Part shown: positions 35,588 to 44,714 of the stretch, piece after piece
How the letters are laid out: every line of letters starts with the position of its first letter
How positions within the stretch are numbered: position 1 is the first letter of the stretch
Source: Actinocorallia aurantiaca
GTDB lineage: Bacteria; Actinomycetota; Actinomycetes; Streptosporangiales; Streptosporangiaceae
Reading direction: 5' to 3'
DNA: 64,000 nt
Assembly: GCF_039533685.1 (NCBI RefSeq)
Contig: NZ_BAAATZ010000025.1
Span: 192,366-256,365 of the forward strand
Translations under genes and position numbers: made by a program
Notes under the pieces: generated by a model
Told to the model about the DNA's origin: nothing
Seen by the model: the letters and a program-made list of their open reading frames with translations, nothing else
Database searches by the model: none

Positions 35588-36784
35588 GTGCTGGGACAAA
35601 GACGGATCTGGTCCGTCGTCCTGACGATGGCCTGCGCGCTGGGGATGGTCGCGGCCGTCCCGCAGAGCGCGTCAGCGGCGAAGGTGAAGTCCCAGATCGT
35701 CTTCAACAACCCGCTGGACCCACAGGGCGCCAAGCGGATCGAGGACAAGATCTACAACCTGGTGAAGGGCGCCAGGGCGGGCTCCAGCATCCGGTTGAGC
35801 GTCTACCGGTTCACCAACGCCAACGGCATCGCCGACGAGCTCATCGCCGCCGACCGGCGCGGGGTCGACGTCCGGGTCATCGCCGACTCCGGCGCCACCA
35901 ACCGCAGCGGAGGGCAGCCCACCGGTTACGAGCGGGTGCTGTGGGCGCTGGGCCCCGGCAAGGTCGCCACCTGCCCCCAGGGCCGGGGCTGCATCGGGAG
36001 CAAGCTGAACCACACCAAGTTCCTGCTGTTCAGCAACACCCGCGGCACCAAGAACGTGGTCGTCCAGACCTCGCAGAACCTCAACGCCACCGGCGGCACC
36101 ACCACCGACTGGAACGACGCGGTCGTCCTGGCCGGCGCCACCGGCACCTACAACGCCTACCGCAAGTACTTCGACGACCTGTGGAGCCGCAAGGCCATCC
36201 CGAACTACTGGAAGAAGCGCGGCGGCCAGGTCTCCAGCCGCGAGGCGACCCTCCAGTTCTTCCCCAAGGCCGAGGGCGACCCGATCGACGACATGCTGCG
36301 GAAGGTGAACTGCTCCTTCACCTACAAGGGCCGCAAGGGCACCACGCAGATCCGGATCGCGACCGGCGCCTTCAACGACAAGCGCGACTGGCTGCTGCGC
36401 AGCCTCGGCAACCTCAAGCGCAAGGGCTGCCTGATCGAGGTCATCGTCACCGTCGACCCCGGCGACGCCAGCCGCACCGCCGTCGTCGTGGCCCTGCGCG
36501 CCGCGGGCATCAAGGTCTACGACTTCGGCCTGTACTCCAGCCCCAACCCGATGCACTCCAAGTACGTCCTGGTGCAGGGCCGGATCGGCAAGAGCGTCGG
36601 CAAGTGGACCTGGACCGGCAGCGCCAACCTCACCTGGGGTTCGCTGCGCCAGGACGACGAGGCCATCATGCAGGTCAAGAAGGTCGGCTCGATGGGCCCG
36701 TGGAAGATCCACGACAGCTACCGCTGCAACTTCCGCCGCGCCAAGGCCCAGTTCCTCGGCAAGCCCATGCCCTGCAAGGGCTGA
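35588..36784 (+). CDS. Secreted phospholipase D-family protein
   Basis: 398 aa from a GTG at 35588 preceded by a GGGGG ribosome site. Signal peptide with cleavage after PQSASA near residue 28. Two PLD halves are present: the first carries N-H-T-K-F with SQNLN downstream, the second M-H-S-K-Y with GSANLTWG downstream, i.e. both H-x-K catalytic pairs and their partner Asn motifs. The family hydrolyses phosphodiesters (phospholipids or nucleic acid). Secretion plus teichoic-acid neighbours raises the possibility of a polyol-phosphate polymer substrate, which is inference. A perfect hairpin terminator follows. Confidence 0.88.
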   Translation: MLGQRRIWSVVLTMACALGMVAAVPQSASAAKVKSQIVFNNPLDPQGAKRIEDKIYNLVKGARAGSSIRLSVYRFTNANGIADELIAADRRGVDVRVIADSGATNRSGGQPTGYERVLWALGPGKVATCPQGRGCIGSKLNHTKFLLFSNTRGTKNVVVQTSQNLNATGGTTTDWNDAVVLAGATGTYNAYRKYFDDLWSRKAIPNYWKKRGGQVSSREATLQFFPKAEGDPIDDMLRKVNCSFTYKGRKGTTQIRIATGAFNDKRDWLLRSLGNLKRKGCLIEVIVTVDPGDASRTAVVVALRAAGIKVYDFGLYSSPNPMHSKYVLVQGRIGKSVGKWTWTGSANLTWGSLRQDDEAIMQVKKVGSMGPWKIHDSYRCNFRRAKAQFLGKPMPCKG

Positions 36785-36799
36785 TCCCCCGAAACACGC

Positions 36800-36833
36800 T
36801 GAAGGGCCCGTGCCGCTCGGCACGGGCCCTTCA
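36800..36833. terminator. Bidirectional terminator between phospholipase D and the GT2/TagF fusion
   Basis: Perfect 16-bp arms (36800-36815 and 36818-36833) with a two-base loop between two convergent genes, so it can end transcription from both sides. Confidence 0.82.
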
Positions 36834-36880
36834 CACGTTCGAGGAGGGCGTCACGGCGCCCCAGCGCCCTCGGCGGGGGC

Positions 36881-39800
36881 TCAGGCCCCGAAGACCCTGT
36901 CGACCACGCGGGCCGCGGCGGACCCGTCGTCCAGCGAGCAGAACCGCTCGTAGAAGGCGTCGTAGGCCGCGGAGTACTTCTCGCCGATCTCGCCGGCGTT
37001 CCGGATCGCCTCGATGAGGTCCTCGGACGTCTCCAGCAGCGGCCCCGGCGCCTCCTTCTCGAAGTCGAAGTAGAAGCCGCGCAGCTTGTCCCGGTAGTGC
37101 GCCAGGTCGTAGGTGAAGAACAGCATCGGCCGGCGCAGGTTCGCGAAGTCGAACATGACCGAGCTGTAGTCGGTGACCATCAGGTCCGCCGCCAGGTACA
37201 GCTCCCCGATGTCCGGGTAGGCCGAGGCGTCGTAGACGAACGGCCGCTCCGGCGCCCCGTCGACGACGTTCGGGTGCAGCCGCGCCACCAGCACGTGGTC
37301 GGCCCCCAGCTCCCGCTCGAACAAGTCGAGGTCGATCCGCCAGTCCGACTTGTACCGGCCCACCCCGTAGAACTGGTCGTCCCGCCAGGTCGGCGCGTAC
37401 AGCACGACCCTCTTGCCCGGCGGGATGCCCAGCCGCTCGCGCACCCGCTCGGCGACGCGCCCGGCGTCCGGCGAGTAGAGCAGGTCGTTGCGCGGGTACC
37501 CGGCCTCGATCAGCTCGCCCTCGAACTTGAAGGCCCGCGTCAGGATGGGGGTGCTGAACGGGTTGGGCGACACCAGATGCGTCCATTCCGGGAGCCGCGG
37601 TTCCTTCTCCGCCGTCGCCATGGCCTTCTGCATGCCCGGCGAGTAGGCGAAGTGCACCTCCTTGACGTCCCGCCCGATCTTCTTCAGCGGGGTCCCGTGC
37701 CAGGTCTGCAGCACGGACTGCTCGGGGTGGCGGTGGAACCAGTCGCCGAGCCGGTGGTTGGTGACGATGTACCTGGACGAGGCGACCGCCTCGTGCCAGT
37801 CCGCGCCGTTCAGCCGGACCGGCTTGACCGTGGGCGGCAGCTCCACCTGGCCGTCGCCCACCACCCACAGCTGCTCCAGGGGGCTGCCCCGGCGCACCAG
37901 CTCCTCGTGGATGGCGCGGGGGCTGTCGCTGTACTGGCGGCCGTTGAAGCAGGAGAACAGCACCGCGTCCCGCAGCCCCGTCTCCTTGACCTTCAGCCGC
38001 GCCTCCTTCCGGAGTTTGGACCCGGAGTTGACCTCCTCGGGCCGCAGGTCGGAGCCGACCGAGACGACGAGCCTGCCGTTCTGCTCCTCCAGCGAGTAGG
38101 TGCGCAGCGCCACCTCGACCGGCTTGGGAAGCCGGATCTCCTCCGCGACCTGCAGGGCCAGCGGGCGGCCCTGCCCCCGGTACAGCAGCTCCCACCTGCC
38201 CTGGCGCAGCGGCAGCGTCCCGGCCAGGGTGTCCATTCCGGCCAGCGGCAGCCGCGCGCGCCCGTCCTCCAGCGGGAAGGAGTAGGTCAGGTTGCGGTTC
38301 CGGCTGCTCAGCACCAGCGTGCCGGTCCCGCCGTTCACCGGGTGCGTGCCCTCGACCGCGAGGACGCCGTCCGCGCCCAGCTCCACCGACCGGAGGGTGA
38401 ACCGCGCCGTCCGCAGGCTCATCCGCAGGTACCCCGACGGGTTGCGGCCCGCGATGATCTCGCGCTCCCCGGCGAGGTGCGGGGCCTGCTCGACCTCGTC
38501 GGCCAGCACCACGGGCACGCCGTCGAGGAAGGCGCGCCACACGACGGTGTCGTCCAGACGGCTCTCGTCGGCCCTGACGTCGGGCAGGTCGGCCAGCGGC
38601 AGCCGGACGGCGAACCCGTTCCCGGAGGCCGTCACCGGGACGGAGACCTCCTGGTCCATCCGCGAGAAGACCAGCCGTTCGGGCGTGCCCGACCTGACCT
38701 TCCCGGTCATCTCCAGGGTGTCGCCGAGCCAGCGCAGCCCCGTCACCCGCGCCCGGACGGTCTCGACCCGCACCCGCAGGACCTTCTCCACGATCTCCGG
38801 GACGATCCGGACGTCATCGTCGACGTAGGCGTAGGGCGGGTGCGCTCCGGAGCCGGACGTCCCGGCCTGGAGCCTGCCCCGCCGGAACACCCCGGAGTTG
38901 AAGACCCCGGCCTCGACCTCCCAGACCCCGTCCTTCCAGCCCCGGGGACCGCGCAGCAGCCTGGGGTTGAGGGTGAACTCCATCCCGCGCCAGGCCTTCT
39001 TCACCAGTTTCTTCCGGGCCGGGAGCAGGATCCGGCGGCCGCCCTGGCGCAGCTGCACGCCCTTGACGGACGTCCACCTGCGCCGCATGCCGACCGAGTT
39101 GATGTAGGCCTCGGCGGAGACGACGAGCTTCCCGTCGCGCCACTCCACCGACTGGACCCTGCCGCGCATCTTCAGCTCGTCCCGCGCCAGGTAGACGCTC
39201 TCGGGGACGGCGAGCTTGTCGTCCTTCCAGTACGGGTACACCACGTACCGGCGGAGGGGGCTGCGCACGATCGACGGCGTGGACTTGCCCCGCTCGTACC
39301 GGACGACCTTGACCAGTTCGGTGGTGAGCCGCCGGGACGCCAGGTGCCACTTGAGCCGGCTGAGCGCGGACAGGCTCTGGAACAGCTTGGGTTCGACCCG
39401 CTCGGTGAAGTCGGCGGCGAGGCCGATGAGCAGTTCGCGTTCGGCGGGCTCGCAGTCCGGCAGCGCGTCCAGGAAGACCCGGAACTCCCGGCCGAGCACG
39501 GTGAGCTGGAACCTCCGCAGCGCCGAGGCGCGCCAGCGCCCTTCCAGGAGCCGTTCGACCCGTTCCACGGCCGCGAAGCCGTCGGCGATCTCCCGCGCGT
39601 CGGTGGTCGGCTGCGGGAAGAGCTCCCTGCGCCGGTAGAGCGTCATCTCCGGCAGGACTTCCACCGAGGAGGCCAGGAAATGCGCCGGAATCGCCACGGC
39701 GAGATCCTCGTGCCGGGAACCGTCCGGAAAACTCAGGCCCGCCGCGTCCCAGAACGAACGGCGGAACAACTTCCCCGTCACATATCTGTCATGAAAGAGC

Positions 39801-40225
39801 GACTGGTGCTTCTTGATGTGGGTGTGGCGCAGCCGTTTGGCGAAGGCCTCCTTGTGCGTGTAGGCGCGCCAGGTGCCGCCCGACTCCGTGATCACGCTCA
39901 CGTTGCCGGCCGCGAAGTCGGACCGCGAGCCGGCGAGCGCGTCGTGCAACAGGTCCAGGGCCCTCGAGGGGATCCGGTCGACGCCCTCGACGAACATCAG
40001 ATGGTCGCCCCGGGCCTCTCCGATTCCGAGTTCCCAGGCGGCGCCGCGGCTCAGCGAATCGCCCTTGACCCATCGGAATCGGGAGTCGGGCAGTTCCGTC
40101 CGGTCGCGGGCGGCGTCGCCCACGACGACCGCCTCGAAATCCGAAAAAGTCTGCCTGGCCAACGACTCCAGGCATTCGGCCAGATGATTTCCGGCTCCGT
40201 GGGCGAGGACGACGACACTGATCAT
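36881..40225 (-). CDS. Large teichoic-acid-type enzyme: GT2, beta-rich middle region and CDP-glycerol glycerophosphotransferase
   Basis: 1114 aa. GT2 domain at ~1-230 (ISVVVLAHGAGNHL; the metal motif is the atypical FVEGVDR). A beta-strand-rich middle of about 400 residues follows, then a TagF-type C-terminal domain (~740-1114) with QTWHGTPLKKIG, EAGYPRNDLLYS, LYAPTWRDDQFY and MVTDYSSVMFDFA. Such polymerases extend poly(polyol phosphate) chains on lipid-linked primers. The middle region shares the short strand pattern 'GRWELLY/GRWDVSV' with the GT2 protein at 44677. An aspartate of the usual D-x-D is replaced, so the GT2 half may be weakened or have changed. Faces the 29143 homologue across the FG-GAP/PLD island. 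Confidence 0.88.
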   Translation of the reverse strand: MISVVVLAHGAGNHLAECLESLARQTFSDFEAVVVGDAARDRTELPDSRFRWVKGDSLSRGAAWELGIGEARGDHLMFVEGVDRIPSRALDLLHDALAGSRSDFAAGNVSVITESGGTWRAYTHKEAFAKRLRHTHIKKHQSLFHDRYVTGKLFRRSFWDAAGLSFPDGSRHEDLAVAIPAHFLASSVEVLPEMTLYRRRELFPQPTTDAREIADGFAAVERVERLLEGRWRASALRRFQLTVLGREFRVFLDALPDCEPAERELLIGLAADFTERVEPKLFQSLSALSRLKWHLASRRLTTELVKVVRYERGKSTPSIVRSPLRRYVVYPYWKDDKLAVPESVYLARDELKMRGRVQSVEWRDGKLVVSAEAYINSVGMRRRWTSVKGVQLRQGGRRILLPARKKLVKKAWRGMEFTLNPRLLRGPRGWKDGVWEVEAGVFNSGVFRRGRLQAGTSGSGAHPPYAYVDDDVRIVPEIVEKVLRVRVETVRARVTGLRWLGDTLEMTGKVRSGTPERLVFSRMDQEVSVPVTASGNGFAVRLPLADLPDVRADESRLDDTVVWRAFLDGVPVVLADEVEQAPHLAGEREIIAGRNPSGYLRMSLRTARFTLRSVELGADGVLAVEGTHPVNGGTGTLVLSSRNRNLTYSFPLEDGRARLPLAGMDTLAGTLPLRQGRWELLYRGQGRPLALQVAEEIRLPKPVEVALRTYSLEEQNGRLVVSVGSDLRPEEVNSGSKLRKEARLKVKETGLRDAVLFSCFNGRQYSDSPRAIHEELVRRGSPLEQLWVVGDGQVELPPTVKPVRLNGADWHEAVASSRYIVTNHRLGDWFHRHPEQSVLQTWHGTPLKKIGRDVKEVHFAYSPGMQKAMATAEKEPRLPEWTHLVSPNPFSTPILTRAFKFEGELIEAGYPRNDLLYSPDAGRVAERVRERLGIPPGKRVVLYAPTWRDDQFYGVGRYKSDWRIDLDLFERELGADHVLVARLHPNVVDGAPERPFVYDASAYPDIGELYLAADLMVTDYSSVMFDFANLRRPMLFFTYDLAHYRDKLRGFYFDFEKEAPGPLLETSEDLIEAIRNAGEIGEKYSAAYDAFYERFCSLDDGSAAARVVDRVFGA

Positions 40226-40339
40226 TGCGGCTTCTCACAAGGTCGAAGAGAGATCACCCGAGTTTAGGGCAGGATCCCTCGGCCAATCCCGATTTCTTTT
40301 CGCGGTCGGGGGCGGGGGTGGTGAACGCGGTCCCTTCTC

Positions 40340-41809
40340 TCAGACCGGTTGCAGGGCCTCCCGTTCGGACTCCGCCGGCCTCTTCGCCGGGGTCCCGCGG
40401 CGGGGCGGCAGCAGCGCCAGCACGATCAGCAACGCGAGGATCCCCAGCGCGGCGGAGACCCACCAGTTGTTCACCGGGTCCCGGATGAAGGGCATCGGGT
40501 CGGGCCAGGGCCCCCCGGTGAACTGTGGCACCCCCGGCAGGTAGCCGAGCGTGCCCGCGGCCAGCCGCCACTGGATCAGCCCGTCGATCCGGGTCGCCGG
40601 CATCAGCGCCAGCAGCGGGAAGATCAACGCGTCGTACCAGGGGTGCTGCACCGGGGAGAACAGCAGCAGCGCCGCGCAGACCGCGAACGACACCCGGGCG
40701 GCCGACTCGGCGCGCCCGTCCGCGGGGGTCAGCCGCCACAGCAGCACCAGCAGGACGACGGCTCCCGCCGCGTACCCCCAGGAGGCCATCTCCCCGTGGG
40801 TCGTCTCGACGCCCCAGCGCGGGAGGTAGCGCCACGGGTTGGTGGGAGCGACGTCCCCGGCCTTGTCAAAGAGGACCTCGAACGCCGCGGGCCCGGCCAG
40901 CGCGTAGGAGCCGAGCCCCGTCACGGTCACCCCCGCGGCCAGCCCGGCCAGCGCGGGCCAAGAGCGGCGGGCGGCCCACGCCAGCCCGAGCCCGGCGAAG
41001 AAGAACGGGGCCTTCACCCCGCCCGCGATCCCGATCAGCGCGCCCGCGTACAGGGCGGTCGCCCAGCCGGGGCCGTTCGGCGGACGCAGGAAGACGGCGA
41101 AGGCCAGCACCACGACGGCGGCCCCGTAGACGTCCCCGTGGCCTCCGGCGACGCACGCCCAGAGCATCAGCGGGTTGCACGTCCACAGCAGGTGCGCCCG
41201 GACGGGATCGCGGGCGATCCGGTGCAGTACCAGCGCGACCAGCGCGAAGGCCGCGCCCGCCGTCAGCTTCAGCAGGAACACGATCTTGAACATGGACGCG
41301 CCCGCGAGGCCCGCGGCCGCGGCGAACGCCCAGTTGGCGACCGGCCCGTAGACCGAGGGGGTGTCCCGCCAGGTCTGCGGCGAGTACGCCGCCACCGGGT
41401 CCCCGGCGTCGATCAGCGACTGCGGGACCGTCTGGTAGGGGTCGAGGCCGAGCGCGCCCATCCGGCCGTAGAGCGCGTAGCTCTGCACGTCCGTGGAGCC
41501 GCCCAGCGGCACCAGCGCCAGCACGGCCGTGGCGGTCAGCCCGCCCCACAGCAGGGTCTTGGCCGGCGGCCGCCAACCCCAGCGCAGCGCGAGCAGTCCC
41601 AGGCACACGCCCAGCGCGCCGAGGCCGACCATGGAGAAGGTCAGCCAGACGATCAGCAGGGCGCTGGGATCGGCTTCCAGCGACCAGCCTCCCCCGCTTT
41701 CGGGCACCGTGTTGGACGGGCCGAGCAGGCAGGCGTAGGCGCCGAGCCCCACCGAAGCGGAGACCAACAGGAGCGCAGCCGCTCCCGCCCCCGAGGATTT
41801 CGCAGACAT
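40340..41809 (-). CDS. GT-C mannosyltransferase-like membrane enzyme (MptB/GT87-like)
   Basis: 489 aa with about 12 membrane helices. The first large loop has GGSTDVQSYALYGRMGALG (near residues 103-121) followed by DPYQT; these D and Y-rich features resemble alpha-1,6-mannopyranosyltransferases MptA/MptB, which use polyprenyl-phosphomannose. A later HPWYDALIFPLLAL segment is also typical. The ATG at 41809 gives a complete first helix; the upstream gene's reading frame runs into it for 157 bp in another frame (see that entry). With manC and a DPM1-like enzyme nearby, a mannosyl transfer step is plausible. Confidence 0.82.
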   Translation of the reverse strand: MSAKSSGAGAAALLLVSASVGLGAYACLLGPSNTVPESGGGWSLEADPSALLIVWLTFSMVGLGALGVCLGLLALRWGWRPPAKTLLWGGLTATAVLALVPLGGSTDVQSYALYGRMGALGLDPYQTVPQSLIDAGDPVAAYSPQTWRDTPSVYGPVANWAFAAAAGLAGASMFKIVFLLKLTAGAAFALVALVLHRIARDPVRAHLLWTCNPLMLWACVAGGHGDVYGAAVVVLAFAVFLRPPNGPGWATALYAGALIGIAGGVKAPFFFAGLGLAWAARRSWPALAGLAAGVTVTGLGSYALAGPAAFEVLFDKAGDVAPTNPWRYLPRWGVETTHGEMASWGYAAGAVVLLVLLWRLTPADGRAESAARVSFAVCAALLLFSPVQHPWYDALIFPLLALMPATRIDGLIQWRLAAGTLGYLPGVPQFTGGPWPDPMPFIRDPVNNWWVSAALGILALLIVLALLPPRRGTPAKRPAESEREALQPV

Positions 41810-43281
41810 CGCGGTAAGAATAAGCGGCAGGAAAGGAGCACGCGGCCCTTCGCCGCGCGGGCCCTCACCCGGAATCCGTCAAGGTGGACGCGGTTGCGCC
41901 CCGTCATCATGAGGCAGTCCACCCGGTACCGCTCGATGATCGCCTTCCGTTCGGCGTCCGTGGTGCCCCGGGCGAAGAAGAGCCGCATGTCGCGGCGCCT
42001 GGCGGCCTCGTCCACGAAGGGGTACGGCCAGGCGGGGACGACACTGTAGGCCCCCTTTCCGTTGATCAGGCGGCCCGGCCAGGTCCGGTCACCCAGCACG
42101 ACCATGCCCGGCCTGACCTTCCGCACCAGCGGGGCGTAGACGGTGCCCGGATCGCGGGCCTTCCACGCCTGGAGCGTCTGCGGGGAGACCGGCCCCCACC
42201 AGGCGCGGATCAGGCCGCCGCTGTTGCCGTACAGGCCGGCGGCGCACGCGACGGCCGCCACCCCCGCGTAGCAGGCCTTCCGGGCGCTCCATCCGGCCGT
42301 GCCCAGATAGGAGGCGAGAGCCAGGTGCAGGGGCAGCAAAGCGACCGGCAGCGCCCGGACGAACCCGTAGGAGCCGAAGACCGCGCCCAGGCCCACCACC
42401 GAGGCCGCCAGCACGAACAGCAGCATCAGTTCGCGGCCCAGCGGCCTCCGGTCCACCCCCGTGACCAGCGCGGGAAGCCCGACGAGCGCCAGCCCGTAGT
42501 GCCCGAGGCCGAAGTCCCCGCCCAGGTCCAGGACCAGTCCCCGGTGGATCGAGGACAGGCCGCCCGTGGCGCCGGGCAGCGCGGCCAGGTCCGACCAGGG
42601 CCAGGCCAGCGCCAGGACGATCGCGGCGGCCCCGGCCGCGTACTGCCAGCGGTCCCGCAGCCGGGAGGGCCGGGCCAGCGCGAAGGCGAGCAGGCCGAGC
42701 ACGGTGTTCAGCGCGGTGAACGGGTGGATGAGGAGGATCAGCGCCAGCAGCGGGGCGAGCGGCGCCCAGCGCGCCTCCAGGTACTCCCGCCAGGCCAGCA
42801 GCATGAGCGCCGTGGCGGTGAGGCTGGGATAGGCCATCGTCCAGGACAGGGAGTACAGCCCGAAGAACCCGCTCCACTCGTGCGGGCGCAGGCCCCACAG
42901 CAGCAGGCTGAAGACGACGGCCAGCGCCCCCGTCGCGGGGCCGCCCAGCCCCCGGCAGAAGCGGATCAGGGCCCAGAGCCACAGCGCGATGTTGGCCAGG
43001 CCCGCCAGTTCCAGGACGGCCTGCGGGCGCAGGCCGGTGAGCCAGGCGAATGCGGCGAGCACCACGGCGTACGGCGAGTAGTAGGGGCTGCCCTCCACCT
43101 CGCCGACCAGGGGGTCCACCGGCTTCCACGGGTCGCGCAGCAGTCCGTGCAGGGTGCCCAGGTGCAGCCGCATGTCCCCGGCCCAGCTGTGCCGCAGCAC
43201 CACCAGGACCGCCCACCCGAGCACCAGCCCGCAGACCGGCGCCCAGAGAGGTACCTGCGGGAGCCCGCGAACCCTGACCAT
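41653..43281 (-). CDS. GT-C-like membrane glycosyltransferase, 3' end probably frameshifted
   Basis: As read, 542 aa with about 11 membrane segments (~10-350) and a short soluble tail. The ATG at 43281 is the second in-frame ATG; 43302 is an alternative. The last ~70 residues, after NRVHLDGF, are basic and non-family-like, and the frame runs 157 bp into the next gene. Deleting one T near 41880 would give the ending VHLTDSG and a TGA at 41865-41867, leaving a normal 55-bp gap. A frameshift (real or assembly error) is therefore likely. The catalytic loop with an early D and E (GDMRLHLGTLHG, GEVEGSPYY) is GT-C-like. Divergent from 43329. Confidence 0.7.
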   Translation of the reverse strand: MVRVRGLPQVPLWAPVCGLVLGWAVLVVLRHSWAGDMRLHLGTLHGLLRDPWKPVDPLVGEVEGSPYYSPYAVVLAAFAWLTGLRPQAVLELAGLANIALWLWALIRFCRGLGGPATGALAVVFSLLLWGLRPHEWSGFFGLYSLSWTMAYPSLTATALMLLAWREYLEARWAPLAPLLALILLIHPFTALNTVLGLLAFALARPSRLRDRWQYAAGAAAIVLALAWPWSDLAALPGATGGLSSIHRGLVLDLGGDFGLGHYGLALVGLPALVTGVDRRPLGRELMLLFVLAASVVGLGAVFGSYGFVRALPVALLPLHLALASYLGTAGWSARKACYAGVAAVACAAGLYGNSGGLIRAWWGPVSPQTLQAWKARDPGTVYAPLVRKVRPGMVVLGDRTWPGRLINGKGAYSVVPAWPYPFVDEAARRRDMRLFFARGTTDAERKAIIERYRVDCLMMTGRNRVHLDGFRVRARAAKGRVLLSCRLFLPRCLRNPRGRERLRSCWSPLRWGSAPTPACSARPTRCPKAGEAGRWKPIPAPC

Positions 43282-43328
43282 GTTCACCCATCGTAGTAAC
43301 ATGCCTGCGATGTGTAGTCCCTCGTCCC

Positions 43329-44714
43329 GTGAGCATGGTGCCCCGTAACCGCCTGGTGTCGCTCATTCCCGCTCTGGCCGCGCTCGCCACGGGTCTGTGG
43401 GGGCTCACCGGGCCGTCCTTCTGGCGGGACGAGGCGGTCACCGCCGAGGTCTCCCGGCGCTCCCTCTCCCAGATCCTCAGGCTGCTGCCCGAGATCGACG
43501 CCGTCCACGGGCTCTACTACCTGCTGCTGCACTTCGTCGTGGGAGCGGCCGGGTCCGGGGAGGCGGCTCTGCGCATGCCGTCGGTGCTGGCGGGCGCGGT
43601 CACGGCCGGGTGCACCGCCGAGCTGGGCCGCCGGTACGCCGGGGCCCGGCTGGGCCTGCTGGCGGGGCTGCTGGCGGCCTGCTCGCCCTTCCTCACGCGC
43701 TATGCCCAGGACGCCCGCCCGTACGCGATGGTCACCGCGACCGCCGTCGTGTCCACCCTGCTGCTGTCCCTCGTCCTGGAGCGGGACGGGCGGCGGCGGT
43801 GGGCCGCGTACTCGGCGTCCGTCGTCGTGCTCGGGATGTTCAACCTGTTCGGCCTGCTGCTCCTGGCCGCGCACGCCGTCCCCGCGTGGCCCCGGCGCCG
43901 NNNNNNNNNNNNNNNNGGGGCGGCGGTCTGCTGCCTGCTTCCCCTGCTGGCGGTCGCCTCGACCCAGCGGAGCGTCCAGATCTCCTGGCTGGACCGGCCC
44001 GGCCCGCAGGCCGTGCCCGAGTTGGCCGCGCTCCTCTCCGGGGGCGCCCTGACGGCGCTCCCCTTCCTCGGCCTGGCCGCGCTGGGGGCCTGGCGGCGGC
44101 CCGCTCTGCGACCGGTGGCGGTGCCGTGGCTGCTGCTGCCGCCGGCGCTGCTGGTGGGCGTCTCCCTGATCAGCCCCGTCTACACCCCGCGCTACGTGCT
44201 CTTCGCCGCCCCGGCGGCGGCGCTGCTGGTGGCGGCGGGGCTGGAGTCCCTTCCCGCCGTGCTCGCCTGGGCGGGCGCCGCCGCGCTGGTCGCCGGGATG
44301 GCGCCGACGCACCTGCAGCAGCACGCGGTGGACGACCGCGCCGACGACCTGCGCCGGCTGCGGAAGATCATCAAAAGGCACGAGCGGCCCGGGGACGGCC
44401 TGCTGTTCCGGGTGAGCGAGCAGCGGACGATCATGGGCGCCTATCCGCGGACCTTCGCCCGCCTGAACGACCTGGCGCTGGAGCGCGGCGGGCCCGAGGC
44501 GGGCAATCTGGCGGGCGCCCTCACCGGCCCGGCCGTGTTCGCCCGGCGGCTGGCCGGGACCGGGCGGGTCTGGCTGGTGAGCAAGGACCCCGATCCCCGC
44601 TCCCCCGCCTATCCGGTGGACGAGTCCCGGGTGCTGGTGCTGCGCGAGTCCTTCACCAAGGTGAGGGGCTGGCGGTTCAAGGGCGGGTACCTCGCGCTGT
44701 ACGCGCGGGAGTGA
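43329..44714 (+). CDS. GT39-like (ArnT/PMT-type) membrane glycosyltransferase, contains assembly gap
   Basis: About 461 aa as drawn. The first loop reads FWRDEAVTAEVSRRSL (residues 32-47), the D-E catalytic pair typical of GT39/ArnT enzymes, and DAVHGLYYLLL follows. Eight or more membrane helices, then a ~130-residue soluble C-terminus. A run of 16 unknown bases at 43901-43916 lies inside the gene; comparison with its paralogue at 46704 suggests roughly four residues more are missing than the Ns represent. The 3' end overlaps the convergent GT2 gene by 38 bp. Donor is probably a polyprenyl-phosphate sugar. Confidence 0.82.
   Translation: MSMVPRNRLVSLIPALAALATGLWGLTGPSFWRDEAVTAEVSRRSLSQILRLLPEIDAVHGLYYLLLHFVVGAAGSGEAALRMPSVLAGAVTAGCTAELGRRYAGARLGLLAGLLAACSPFLTRYAQDARPYAMVTATAVVSTLLLSLVLERDGRRRWAAYSASVVVLGMFNLFGLLLLAAHAVPAWPRRXXXXXXGAAVCCLLPLLAVASTQRSVQISWLDRPGPQAVPELAALLSGGALTALPFLGLAALGAWRRPALRPVAVPWLLLPPALLVGVSLISPVYTPRYVLFAAPAAALLVAAGLESLPAVLAWAGAAALVAGMAPTHLQQHAVDDRADDLRRLRKIIKRHERPGDGLLFRVSEQRTIMGAYPRTFARLNDLALERGGPEAGNLAGALTGPAVFARRLAGTGRVWLVSKDPDPRSPAYPVDESRVLVLRESFTKVRGWRFKGGYLALYARE
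43901..43916. other. Assembly gap (16 N)
   Basis: Sixteen undetermined bases within the GT39-like gene. The surrounding sequence is extremely GC-rich, which commonly causes such gaps. The reading frame is kept on both sides by this count, but the true length is uncertain. Confidence 0.99.
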
